Shown: positions 1 through 8,034, counted from the stretch's first letter. The stretch is DNA of 12,500 nucleotides from Trachelipus rathkii (GCA_015478945.1 JABUQX010032415.1:40001-52500), one strand, 5' to 3'. The notes: generated by a model from the letters alone, not told the origin. Translations and numbers: made by a program.

Positions 1-710
1 GACTGGGGAAGTCTAAAAAGGACCATGCTGCTTTTTAAGCATTGATTCTTATTTATTATGAGTTGACGGGGACATTCTAGAGGTGGTCAATGAGGCTTCT
101 TAATTATTATTTTTTAATTATTAATTTATTATTGGTGACTTGGTGACAGTCTAGATAGGGCCCATACGTCCTTCTTAAGTATTATTCTTAATTATTATTT
201 AAATTTATGGTTGAACGGGACATTCTAGAGTGGTCAATGGCCGCTTCTTAATTATTAATTTTTAATGGTTGACTGGGACAGTCTAAATATTACCATGCGG
301 TTTTTTAAGGTATTGTTCTTATATATTATGGGTTTAAACTGGGACATTCGTAGAGGGCGTTTCATCGCAGCTTTTCTTAATTATTATTCTTAATTTATTA
401 ATTATTATGGGTTGACTGGGACAGTCTAGATAGCCCATGCTGCCTTCTGAATTATTATCTTATTTATTAATTATTAATGTATTGACGGGACATTTCTAGA
501 GGGGCCAATACGGCTTTTTAATTATTATTCTGTAATTATTAATTATTGTTGGTTGACTGGGACGTTTAGGTAGGCCCATACGGCTTTTTAATTATAATTT
601 TACTATTCATTAATTACATTAATTATTATTAAAAATTATTCTTCAATTCTTAATTTATGGGTGCAATGGACACTCTTAGATTAGATTCGTGCGTCTCTTC
701 TTTATGTCTC
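1..710. repeat. Minisatellite array, copy 1 (about 70-bp units, two alternating types)
   Basis: About ten degenerate units begin near 1, 63, 136, 211, 269, 333, 412, 482, 553 and 660. Each opens with a TTGACTGGGACA-like core and ends in AT-rich TTAATTATTA-type sequence. Units alternate between type A (core followed by GTCTAGATAGGCCCAT) and type B (core followed by TTCTAGAGnGGTCAATG). The last unit (about 660) is the most divergent. The same units in the same order recur at 7211-7887. This copy carries many small indels relative to that one. It runs off the left window edge, so its full extent is unknown. No coding capacity is visible. Confidence 0.88.
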
Positions 711-711
711 T

Positions 712-790
<79 letters not shown>

Positions 791-857
791 ATATATCTAT
801 TATATATATATTTTATTAAATATTAATAAATAATATTATAATATATAAATATATAAA
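711..857. repeat. (TA)n microsatellite tract
   Basis: An almost pure, slightly interrupted TA dinucleotide tract directly follows minisatellite copy 1. An equivalent tract follows minisatellite copy 2, so the array and the TA tract behave as one duplicated block. Confidence 0.95.
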
Positions 858-1149
858 GTTGTGGAAGGGCCCAACTCTCTTGTGGAAGTGGAAACAAACA
901 TATACAGAGCTGAACTACAGAGCCGAACTACAAAGTTACAGGGTAGAGCCGAACACGCCCTATGTTTAAGATGTAGTTGTCGTTTCGTGGAACTAAGCCA
1001 CGCCTCCAAGCCGCCGAATTATCACTTTTCCAAAATTGCAACAGCATGTAACTTCCTTCTAGAGAATTAATATAAAATAATAGCAAAATTACAACATTAT
1101 ATTAAAATACGAGCAAATTGATGTTAATTATATAATTAAACCCAGAACC

Positions 1150-1158
1150 AAGGTGAGT
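1150..1158 (+). promoter_or_regulatory. Consensus-like 5' splice donor (AAG|GTGAGT)
   Basis: The sequence AAGGTGAGT matches the metazoan 5' splice-site consensus, with the cut after 1152. Acceptor-like sites exist downstream at 2681 and 2972, but no flanking coding exon is recognised. This may be chance or the remnant of a non-coding transcript. Confidence 0.25.
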
Positions 1159-1477
1159 TTAGAAAAAGGGCAGCCTATTAAGTACATTATTTTAGGGTAA
1201 ATAGACCAAAGTTAGGCGAACCTAGATTAGTCGGTGGAGCCTAAAGCTGAGGTTAGAAATTGGTTGCAATGAAAACGCATCAGATTGAATAGCGTATCAA
1301 AAAGAATGCCTAAAATCCAGTAGGAAAACAAAGTGAAGTGTTCATGCATGCCAGTGAAAATTTGCGGTAGGCTTAGGTAGCGTTCAAGCAATTAGCCTAA
1401 CTTAGCGGTCAGAGGCTAGAGTAAAGAGAAAACTAGGTGGATATTTAGAGTCGCATGTAATTTTAAGTATAATATGG

Positions 1478-1511
1478 GGAAATAACAGCTCTGGGATAGG
1501 CCGTTATTTCC
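1478..1511. repeat. Perfect inverted repeat, diverged relative of the 166-bp unit hairpin
   Basis: Arms GGAAATAAC (1478-1486) and GTTATTTCC (1503-1511) are perfect reverse complements separated by 16 bases. They lie almost exactly one 166-bp period upstream of the hairpin of the first full tandem unit. Arm sequences differ between the two positions, yet both pair perfectly. Confidence 0.7.
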
Positions 1512-1523
1512 ACACATATCTTA

Positions 1524-1939
1524 CCCTAGTGGACGTTTGCGTTACATAGCAGTTTGGAGAGGGGCCAAGCTGGGTAATAGTAGAGCAGAGGTGAACAACC
1601 CAAAAATGTTAGATTTAGGAACTTTTTAATATAATTTAACATCAGTATAGTAAATAGAGGTCGCATAGATCGGTATTTACTATACCTAACCCTAGCGGGC
1701 GTGCGCGTTACATAGCAGTTTAGAGAGAGGCCAAGCTGGGTAATAGTAGAGCAGAGGTGAACAACCCAAAAATGTTAGATTTAGGAACTTTTTAATATAA
1801 TTTAACATCAGTATAGTAAATAGAGGTCGCATAGATCGGTATTTACTATACCTAACCCTAGCGGGCGTGCGCGTTACATAGCAGTTTAGAGAGAGGCCAA
1901 GCTGGGTAATAGTAGCGCAGAGGTGAACAGCCCAAAAAT
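1524..1939. repeat. 166-bp tandem repeat, 2.5 copies
   Basis: The unit starts with CCCTAG at 1524, 1690 and 1856, a constant 166-base period. The third copy stops after 84 bases, where a CT microsatellite begins. Units 1 and 2 are essentially identical except in their first 45 bases or so. Each full unit contains an 11-bp perfect inverted repeat, TATAGTAAATA / TATTTACTATA, at 1646-1656 / 1674-1684 and 1812-1822 / 1840-1850. No coding function is seen. It looks like a young local tandem duplication, possibly the tail of a mobile element. Confidence 0.93.
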
Positions 1940-1993
1940 CTCTCTCTCTTCCTCTCTCTCGTCCTCCTCTTCTCTGCATCTCTCTCTCTCATA

Positions 1994-2029
<36 letters not shown>
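1940..2029. repeat. (CT)n microsatellite
   Basis: An interrupted CT dinucleotide tract begins exactly where the third 166-bp unit is cut off. Confidence 0.95.
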
Positions 2030-2070
2030 GTCAAAGAAGTTACAACAACATAGGCAATTTTAATAATATG

Positions 2071-2558
2071 GTGTCTGTGTGAGTCTCATACCAAATGTAA
2101 GGCTGCTTTATGCGAATGTATATCGGGGAGAAACCTTTTTCTGCCTGTATATGCATATACATAAAACAGCTTCTCCCAAACTAATAATCTTTTGTACTGT
2201 GTAAGACTCATACCAAATGTAATGCTGCTTTATGCGAATGTATATCGGGGAGAAACCTTTTTCTGCCTGTATATGCATATACATAAAACAGCTTCTCCCA
2301 AACTAATAATCTTTTGTACTGTGTAAGACTCATACCAAATGTAATGCTGCTTTATGCGAATGTATATCGGGGAGAAACCTTTTTCTGCCTGTATATGCAT
2401 ATACATAAAACAGCTCCTCCCAAACTAATGATTTTTTGTACGGTGTGAGACTCATATCAAATGTAAGGCTGCTTTATGCGAATGTATATCGGGGAGAAAC
2501 CTTTTTCTGCCTGTATATGCATATACATAAAACAGCCTCTCTCAAACTAACAATCAAT
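2071..2558. repeat. 122-bp tandem repeat, 4 copies
   Basis: A conserved internal marker (TATCGGGGAG) recurs at 2121, 2243, 2365 and 2487, a constant 122-base spacing. Each unit has a perfect 14-bp palindrome, GTATATGCATATAC (2147-2160, 2269-2282, 2391-2404, 2513-2526), roughly centred between GGGAGAA on the left and TTCTCCC on the right in units 1 and 2. A unit can therefore fold into a long interrupted hairpin. Units 3 and 4 carry changes in the right outer arm. The inner units are nearly identical, implying recent amplification or homogenisation. Confidence 0.95.
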
Positions 2559-2563
2559 TGTAC

Positions 2564-2634
2564 TACTACTCCACATAAGCTTCATGTTCTGTAGGAATTC
2601 TTCCTGCAGAATATGATTCATATGTGGAATAGTA
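2564..2634. repeat. 71-bp imperfect fold-back (inverted repeat)
   Basis: The left arm (2564-2597) and the reverse complement of the right arm (2601-2634) match at 28 of 34 positions without gaps, around a 3-base centre. The longest uninterrupted run is the 8 bases around CCACATA. It abuts the 122-bp array. A transcribed copy would form a stem of pre-miRNA-like length, but the loop is too small for a typical precursor. A fold-back element end is equally likely. Confidence 0.75.
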
Positions 2635-3150
2635 ATAACTAGGTTTACCCTGTTCTAATTCTTTGTTTTTGTTTTTTTTAGGACAGGGGTCCAACCCTCA
2701 CTTGTAAAATAGAAGTAGGAAAATAAAAATTGTAAGAACATTAACTTCTCAATCAACCTTAAAGAAGCGGTCCTAAGCACCCAGCTTCAGATAGTGACCC
2801 CGAAGAGTGAAGATTGAATTCCCAGGCGGGAATCAGAACACCCACAACAAAGCCAGGAAAAACTATTACAAACGAACCCAATCACTTTTGTACCGTTTGT
2901 AGGTATTGTTTTTTTTTAACGGGTAGATTTACCCACTCATTGTGTTTGTGCCTTTTTCTATCTACTTCACAGCTTTCTCGAGCCCAGCTGCAGCCATCAA
3001 GAGCCAGCTTCGTCGGCAGAGTATCAAACTAACCCTGTTGGACCCCTACCTTGGTACAGTTCTGTATTTCATACGGAACATATATTTTGTTCTACATTCG
3101 GGTATTTTTTTATTTTTTTTATTGTTCTTACCAAATTATTGATTATTGTC
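2635..3150. other. Unassigned sequence with splice-acceptor-like sites
   Basis: There is no recognised gene. Two convincing acceptor-like motifs occur: a CTAAT branch-like site plus a long T-rich tract ending in AG at 2681, and TCTACTTCACAG ending at 2972. The short open frames that overlap here (2814-3032 and 2942-3142) show no domain. If the Gypsy 5' LTR survives, it could lie somewhere in 2640-3590, but without a second LTR this cannot be shown. Confidence 0.4.
2656..2681 (+). promoter_or_regulatory. 3' splice-acceptor-like site
   Basis: A branch-point-like CTAAT is followed by an almost uninterrupted T tract and TTTAG|G, with the cut after 2681. It fits the metazoan acceptor consensus. 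No adjoining exon is recognised, so its use is unproven. Confidence 0.25.
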
Positions 3151-3276
<126 letters not shown>

Positions 3277-3301
3277 CGCCCCTGTTGTATACCCTTAACA
3301 A

Positions 3302-3332
3302 GGTATAGCACACCTTGTGTGCTGTGGATACC
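3302..3332. repeat. Small hairpin between the (TTA)n tract and an A-rich run
   Basis: GGTAT (3302-3306) pairs with ATACC (3328-3332), and AGCACA (3307-3312) with TGTGCT (3318-3323), leaving a 5-base loop and a 4-base bulge on the right. An AATAAA-like motif and A runs (about 3347-3384) follow. The arrangement resembles a transcript 3' end, but nothing upstream identifies a gene. Confidence 0.5.
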
Positions 3333-3346
3333 CTCGTACACTCACT

Positions 3347-3393
3347 CAAATAAAAAAAAATAATAGTTAAAAAAAAAAAAAAAGAGAAAAACT
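3347..3393. repeat. A-rich run
   Basis: Two oligo-A tracts (about 3352-3360 and 3369-3383) follow an AATAAA motif. They could be the tail of a retroposed sequence or a simple low-complexity tract. Confidence 0.5.
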
Positions 3394-3402
3394 TTAATTA
3401 TT

Positions 3403-3434
<32 letters not shown>

Positions 3435-3460
3435 TATATTAATATATTATATATACATGT

Positions 3461-3492
<32 letters not shown>

Positions 3493-3532
3493 ACATATAT
3501 TATATATATAATATATATTGTGTATATACATC

Positions 3533-3584
<52 letters not shown>
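3403..3584. repeat. (TA)n microsatellite upstream of gag
   Basis: An interrupted TA tract ends about 175 bases before the gag start codon. It may have replaced or invaded the 5' flank of the Gypsy element, which would help explain why no LTR is recognisable. Confidence 0.93.
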
Positions 3585-3586
<2 letters not shown>

Positions 3587-3759
3587 TATTTTGGCAATTT
3601 ATATCGCAGCAGCCTCATTTTAACCCTTGGTCTAGCTCATAAGGTTGTAAATTCTTTGATTTTTCCACCCTCGGTCCGTTATTAGTGCCTCCGCTCGCTC
3701 CACATCTTATTTAATTTCTTTTTCTTTCCTTCGCTCTGCCAACTTCTACGCCTTTCATC

Positions 3760-4788
3760 ATGTCTACTCCCTCGCGAGCATTCCACTTGCAACCTTTCTT
3801 CGTAAACAATCCCGAGCTTTGGTTTGACCTGGCTGAGTCAGCGCTCCTGACCATCGAAGATGAGAAGGAGAGATATTCGAGAGTTGTGAATGCTCTACCA
3901 GAATCTTGCCTCCTCAAAATCAGGGATGGCCTGGCAACAACTAGAAACTCTACAACCCCTTACAACACGCTCAAAACCCTTATTATCGACCGCTTGGCTC
4001 CCACCAGAGAGGAACAATTGGAAACTCTGCTTGGAGGCATCTCACTGGGCGACCAGAAACCCTCGGAATTGATGGTAAGGATGCTGAGTTTGTTGGGTGG
4101 CACTCCATCTACACGGGAAGAGAAAATAATTCGCACCCTCTTCCTCCAGAAGATGCCTGCTCGACATCACAGCGTACTGCAATCAATAAACCCGACGTTG
4201 TCCCTCACTGAGTTTGCCGCTACAGCAGACAGAATTTTGCGCCCTCCGGTGGAGCCTTTGGTCCACACCTCTTACGCCGTTTCCTCTCTTTCTCCTACCT
4301 CTTCGACTCTCGCACCTCCTCAACCATCTACAACTCACGCCCAACACATTCCCCAATACACTACCAACGCCTCCGCTACTCTTCCTCCCCCTCTTGTTCC
4401 TCAACCGCCTTCTGCCTCCTATCCAGCTCAACCTCCTTATTCTCACCCACCTCAACCTTCCTACTCTCACGCTTTCGCAGTACAACCTCCTCCTTCGGCA
4501 GCTCTGGATACCCGGGTTTCGGTTCTCGAAACTGGCATGGCCGATATAAAAACTGCCCTTCTCTCCCTTACAGCGGCAATTAATAACAACACTTTTCGCT
4601 CTCGTGATCCCACTCCTTCCAACTTTCGTCCTTCTCGCGGTCCTCGTTCACCTTCTGCTTCTTCCTCACGCCAGCGCCTGTATCCTCATGGGTACTGTTA
4701 TTATCACCATACTTTCGGCATGGATGCCAAGAAATGCGATCCTTCCTGCCCTCTCTATCAGGGAAACTCGACAGCCATCCCGTCGTAG
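3760..4788 (+). CDS. gag: Gypsy Gag polyprotein
   Basis: This 342-residue open frame encodes the structural protein that would assemble the cytoplasmic virus-like particle and package element RNA. The N-terminal part (about residues 10-160), with a [19 protein letters not shown] start followed by helical segments, resembles the Gag domain common in arthropod Gypsy elements (I recall it as the DUF7041 type). Residues about 175-250 are rich in Pro, Ser and Thr and look like a disordered linker. The C-terminus lacks a canonical CCHC knuckle but has Cys313, His316, Cys326 and Cys330 in a C-x2-H-x9-C-x3-C arrangement, plausibly a variant zinc-binding motif. The first ATG is used, with A at -3 and a pyrimidine-rich leader. 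The stop at 4786-4788 lies inside a predicted frameshift hairpin. The frame is intact. Confidence 0.92.
   Translation: MSTPSRAFHLQPFFVNNPELWFDLAESALLTIEDEKERYSRVVNALPESCLLKIRDGLATTRNSTTPYNTLKTLIIDRLAPTREEQLETLLGGISLGDQKPSELMVRMLSLLGGTPSTREEKIIRTLFLQKMPARHHSVLQSINPTLSLTEFAATADRILRPPVEPLVHTSYAVSSLSPTSSTLAPPQPSTTHAQHIPQYTTNASATLPPPLVPQPPSASYPAQPPYSHPPQPSYSHAFAVQPPPSAALDTRVSVLETGMADIKTALLSLTAAINNNTFRSRDPTPSNFRPSRGPRSPSASSSRQRLYPHGYCYYHHTFGMDAKKCDPSCPLYQGNSTAIPS
4761..4767 (+). promoter_or_regulatory. -1 ribosomal frameshift slippery heptamer GGGAAAC
   Basis: In the gag frame the bases read as G GGA AAC, the canonical X XXY YYZ form. Slipping back one base moves ribosomes into the frame of pol, which is open through this point. 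It sits seven codons before the gag stop. The same heptamer type is known from retroviral gag-pol junctions. Confidence 0.85.
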
Positions 4789-4827
4789 GAGCGACGGGAG
4801 ATGCTGGCTCTTTTTCTTCTTCTCCTA
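4772..4827 (+). promoter_or_regulatory. Frameshift-stimulating stem-loop with potential H-type pseudoknot
   Basis: TCCCGTCG (4778-4785) pairs perfectly with CGACGGGA (4792-4799) around the six-base loop TAGGAG, which contains the gag stop codon. Alternatively the lower stem can extend to 4772 and 4806 with small bulges, shortening the spacer to the heptamer from 10 to about 4 bases. The loop is exactly complementary to CTCCTA at 4822-4827. A second stem of 5-6 bp would make an H-type pseudoknot with loop 1 of 0-1 base and a pyrimidine-rich loop 3. Position and geometry fit a -1 frameshift stimulator. Confidence 0.75.
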
Positions 4828-6215
4828 CTACTGCACAGGATGTTCTTCGTATCTACGATCAGTCTTCTAAACTTGTCTTCTTGATCGATTCTGGGGCCAG
4901 CCTTTCGCTGGTACCCAGGGACCCTTCCCAGGACTCTGCTATCCCTCTCCCTGGCCGTCAACTTTTCGCTGCTAATGGCTCTTCCATTCCGGTATATGGT
5001 GAGCGGTTATGCACGTTGGATCTTTTTCTCCGCCGCAAGTTCCCATGGGTTTTTCTCGTCGCTGAGGTGACACAGCCCATCCTCGGTGCTGATTTTTTGT
5101 CCCATTTTAATCTTATGGTCGATCTTCGTAATCGCCGACTTGTCGATGGCGATACTTCTCTTTATACTCCCGGTGCTATTATTGCTTCTGCTCTAAAGGG
5201 TATTTCTGCTGTTGCTCCTCCAACTTCTTCAGTGGTCTCTCCCTTTCTGACCCTCCTGCAGAAGGAATTTCCTTCTTTATTGCATCCCTGCTCTTCCGAT
5301 ACCCCTCTTAAGCATTCTGTTGAACATCATATCGAAACTACTGGCCCACCCACCTTTGCTCGAGCTCGCCGCCTCCCACCCGATAAGCTCAAGGCCGCCA
5401 AGGCCGAGTTTGATCACATGTTGCAACTTGGCATTGTGCGCCCTTCCAAAAGTTGCTGGTCTTCTCCGCTACACATGGTCCCTAAGGGCACCACGGGTGA
5501 CTGGAGACCCTGTGGGGATTTTAGGGCTTTGAATTCTGCCACAACACCGGATAGGTACCCTGTACCGCATATACAAAGTTTCACTTCCCACCTGTCTGGC
5601 AACACCATTTTTTCTTCTTTGGACTTAATTCGAGCCTACCATCAGATACCCGTGGCTCCGGAGGACGTCCCCAAGACAGCTGTAATCACCCCCTTTGGCC
5701 TCTTTGAGTATACAAGAATGCCATTCGGTTTGAAAAATGCAGCCCAGTCCTTCCAGAGGTTCATCGATTCTATCCTCCGTGGCCTCCCTTTTGCTTGGGC
5801 ATATTTGGATGATCTTTTAGTCGCTTCCTCCTCTCCTGAAGAACATATGGATCACCTACGTGCCGTTTTTGGTAGGTTGGATGATGCGGGAATTCGTCTC
5901 AATCCTACCAAGTGCGTATTCGGCGCGTCTTCTCTTACATTCCTTGGTCACACAGTCTCGGCTGAGGGTATTTGCCCTCTTGTAGACCGTGTCGCCGCTA
6001 TCCGAGCCTTTCCTCTTCCCCAAAATCAAAAGCAACTTCGTCAATATCTGGGAATGATCAACTTTTACCACAGATTTCTGAAATCAGCGGCAGCCCTCCT
6101 AGGCCCGCTTACTGCACTCATTCGTCCTAAACAGCGAGGCAGCACCACTAAAGTCGACTGGTCTCCGGCAGCAGAGTCTGCTTTTGAGGCTTCCAAAGAA
6201 GCCCTCGCCTCCGCC

Positions 6216-6224
6216 ACCTCTTTT
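6216..6224 (+). other. One-base frameshift lesion in pol
   Basis: The RT/connection reading frame ends in sense at about 6218, and the RNase H frame takes over in sense at about 6220, so the lesion lies in a short CCTCTTTT stretch. One extra base explains it. No slippery heptamer suggests programmed shifting here. It may be a real mutation or a homopolymer-type sequencing error. Confidence 0.8.
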
Positions 6225-7215
6225 AGTTCATCCCCACGATACCGCACCAGCGAGAGTGCAGGTAGATGCCTCCGATTTCGCTGTTGGTGCGGTGCTTCAG
6301 CAGTTCCAAAAGGGCGAATGGTGCCCACTTGCCTTCTTTTCACGCAAGCTGCAACCCGCCGAAACAAGGTATAGTGCTTTTGGACGGGAATTGCTTGCTA
6401 TGTACCTTGCTGTTCGCCATTTTCGGTACTTTTTGGAAGGACGGGAGTTCCACATCCTGACCGACCACAAAGCGATCACTTTCGCAATGGCTTCACGGCA
6501 TGAACGTCACTCCCCCCGTGAAGCTCGTCATCTCGAATTTGTTTCCCAGTTTACTACAGACATACGTCACATCTCCGGAGTGGATAATTTCACCGCGGAT
6601 GCTCTTTCTCGGATTGAAATTAACGCTCTTTCTCCCATTCCTGACATTGATTACGCAGCCATGGCCGCGTGCCAGGAGCAAGACAATATCGATCTTCAAC
6701 AGGACTCTTCTCTACAGCTGCAGTGGCTCAATCTTCCGGGCATAGAGAAGAGGCTCTTGTGCGACATTTCAACAGGCAATCCTCGTCCTTTCGTACCTGA
6801 TGCTCTTCGAAAGGCAGTCTTCTGCAATCTCCATTCGCTTTCACACCCTGGCGTCGAGGCTTCACGCAAACTGGTAACAGCTCGTTTTGTGTGGCCTAAA
6901 GTTAACGCCGACGTAGCGAACTGGGTCCGCGCCTGTATGGCTTGTCAGCGCTCTAAAGTGCAAAGACATACTAAAGCTCCCTTAGGCACTTTCTTGCCTC
7001 CCGGGCAACGGTTTGAGAGAGTCCACATCGACATTGTTGGACCTCTCCCACCTTCTCATGGCAAGCGATATATCCTCACCTGTATTGATAGGTTCACTCG
7101 TTGGACTGAAGCTATCCCTCTCTCTGTTGCCACTGCCGAATCTATAGCTAAAGCCTTCTTGTTCCATTGGATCTCTCGGTTCGGAATTCCTCTCTCGGTC
7201 ACGACTGATCAAGGA
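6220..7215 (+). pseudogene. pol: Gypsy Pol, second part: RNase H and truncated integrase
   Basis: This continues pol in the +1 frame; the open frame runs 6184-7272. Numbered from the ATG at 6184, RNase H has its acidic set at Asp28 (VDASDFAVG), Glu69 (RELLA), Asp94 (TDHKA) and Asp139 (TADALSR). The integrase zinc-binding domain follows with His217, His221, Cys251 and Cys254. The catalytic core begins with Asp283 (HIDIVGPLP) and reaches Asp342 (TTDQG). The third catalytic residue, Glu, expected some 35 residues later, is absent. After Gly344 the frame runs into minisatellite sequence until a stop at 7272. RNase H would be complete if expressed, but integrase cannot be functional. The C-terminal integrase domain is missing. 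Confidence 0.93.
7211..7215. other. Junction of broken integrase and minisatellite (AAGGA microhomology)
   Basis: The integrase codons for Asp-Gln-Gly end in AAGGA. In minisatellite copy 1 the aligned sequence also has AAGGA before CCATGCTGC (18-22), embedded in a complete unit. The join therefore shows about 5 bases of microhomology and cuts into a minisatellite unit. Confidence 0.8.
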
Positions 7216-7887
7216 CCATGCTGCTTTTTAAGTATTATTCTTATTTATTATGAGTTGACTGGGACATTCTAGAGGTGTCAATGCGGCTTCTTAATTATTA
7301 TTTTTAATTATTAATTATTATTGGTTGACTGGGACAGTCTAGATAGGCCCATACGTCTTCTTAAGTATTATTCTTATTTATTATTTATTATGGGTTGACT
7401 GGGACATTCTAGAGTGGTCAATGCCGCTTCTTTAATTATTAATTTTTATTGGTTAACTGGGACAGTCTAAATATTACCATGCGGTTTTTTAAGTATTGTT
7501 CTTATATATTATGGGTTAACTGGGACATTCAGAGGGTTCATGCCAGCTTTCTTAATAGTATCTTTAATTATTAAATTATTAGGGTTTGACTGGGAAGCAG
7601 TCTAGGATAGGGCCCATGCTGCCGTCTGAATTATTTATTCTTATTATTAATATATAATGTATTGACTGGGACATTCTAGAGGGCCCATGCCTCTTTTTAA
7701 TTAATATTCTTAATTATAATAGATTGACTGGGACAGGCTAGATAGGCCCATGCGGCCCCTTAATTAAAGTTACTATTCATTAAATTAATTTAATTATTAT
7801 TAAATATTATTCTTAATTTCTTAATTTTATGGTTGAATGGGACACTCTAAGATTAGATTTCTGCGTCTTTCTTACTGTCTCTTTATT
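7211..7887. repeat. Minisatellite array, copy 2
   Basis: This is collinear with copy 1 (from about 18 to 715), with the same order of unit variants. Units start near 7254 (B), 7325 (A), 7395 (B), 7453 (A), 7515 (B), 7586 (A), 7662 (B), 7723 (A), and a divergent unit near 7832. The alternation gives a dimeric period of roughly 120-147 bases. Cores here are more regular than in copy 1. The left edge is cut by the Gypsy fragment and the right edge passes into (TA)n. Confidence 0.9.
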
Positions 7888-8030
7888 TATATATATATAT
7901 ATATTATATAATATATATATATATATAATAGATGAATATTTTTTATGTGAATATATATTATTATATATATATATATATATATAATAATATATAAAGTATA
8001 TATAATATATAATATATATATTATATATAT
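7888..8030. repeat. (TA)n microsatellite following minisatellite copy 2
   Basis: An interrupted TA tract equivalent to the one at 711-857. Sequence beyond the two tracts is unrelated, so the duplicated block ends within the TA tract. Confidence 0.95.
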
Positions 8031-8034
8031 TTCG

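Larger units (their letters stand above)
858..1523. other. Unassigned unique sequence between repeat blocks
   Basis: There is no recognisable gene here. A 69-codon open frame (861-1070, +) has no family resemblance I can see. A short direct repeat of the form AGAGCYGAACTACA occurs twice near 905-930. A strong splice-donor match lies at 1150-1158. The right end (1478-1511) holds a hairpin in register with the 166-bp tandem repeat that follows, suggesting a decayed extra unit. Confidence 0.5.
4761..6219 (+). pseudogene. pol: Gypsy Pol, first part: aspartic protease and reverse transcriptase (frameshifted)
   Basis: The open frame (first ATG 4734, stop 6374) is -1 relative to gag and is best entered by frameshifting at 4761-4767. 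Numbered from that ATG, the protease has the catalytic DSGA at 52-55 and the ILGADFL flap-distal motif at 116-122. A linker follows. The reverse transcriptase then spans about 205-480: [10 protein letters not shown], the first catalytic Asp at 297 in a [12 protein letters not shown] motif, [12 protein letters not shown], and the active-site YLDD at 357-360 (5802-5813). FLGHTVS and a thumb/connection segment come next. The enzyme would mature Gag-Pol and copy element RNA into DNA in the particle. Homology leaves this frame at about 6219, where one extra base shifts RNase H into the next frame. The residues encoded from there to 6374 are spurious. Confidence 0.93.
3591..7215 (+). mobile_element. 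Degenerate Ty3/Gypsy LTR retrotransposon, 3' truncated
   Basis: The coding order gag, protease, RT, RNase H, integrase is that of Ty3/Gypsy elements, where integrase follows RNase H; Copia has the reverse order. The left limit is approximate: non-repetitive sequence starts at about 3585, and TTGGCA at 3591 is only a weak primer-binding-site candidate. The right limit is firm to a few bases: integrase homology stops at about 7215 in the middle of the catalytic core, where minisatellite sequence begins. No 3' LTR, polypurine tract, chromodomain or env follows. pol also carries a frameshift near 6219. The copy cannot encode its full enzyme set and is presumably immobile, but the intact gag and clear pol motifs suggest it is not very old. 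Confidence 0.93.

Noticed and set aside
1692..1979. 95-codon minus-strand frame across the 166-bp repeat
   Set aside because: It translates the tandem repeat and CT tract; the repeated peptide segment simply mirrors the DNA repeat.
2071..2558. Regularly spaced repeats as a CRISPR array
   Set aside because: The whole 122-bp unit is repeated with no unique spacers, and the context is eukaryotic.
2821..2850. tRNA B-box-like sequence on the minus strand (reverse of GGAATC-A-GAAC-A-CC), suggesting a tRNA-derived SINE
   Set aside because: Two extra bases interrupt the box and no A box is found at the right distance.
3414..3623. Ile/Tyr-rich frame over the TA tract, and similar frames at 7887-8081
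   Set aside because: Translation of (TA)n microsatellites.
4183..4549. Open frames on both strands inside gag
   Set aside because: They are shadows of the proline/serine-rich gag segment, whose codon bias suppresses stops in other frames.
6216..6224. Programmed frameshift between RT and RNase H
   Set aside because: There is no X XXY YYZ heptamer or known shift-prone codon pair, and Gypsy pol is normally continuous here. A mutation or sequencing error is simpler.
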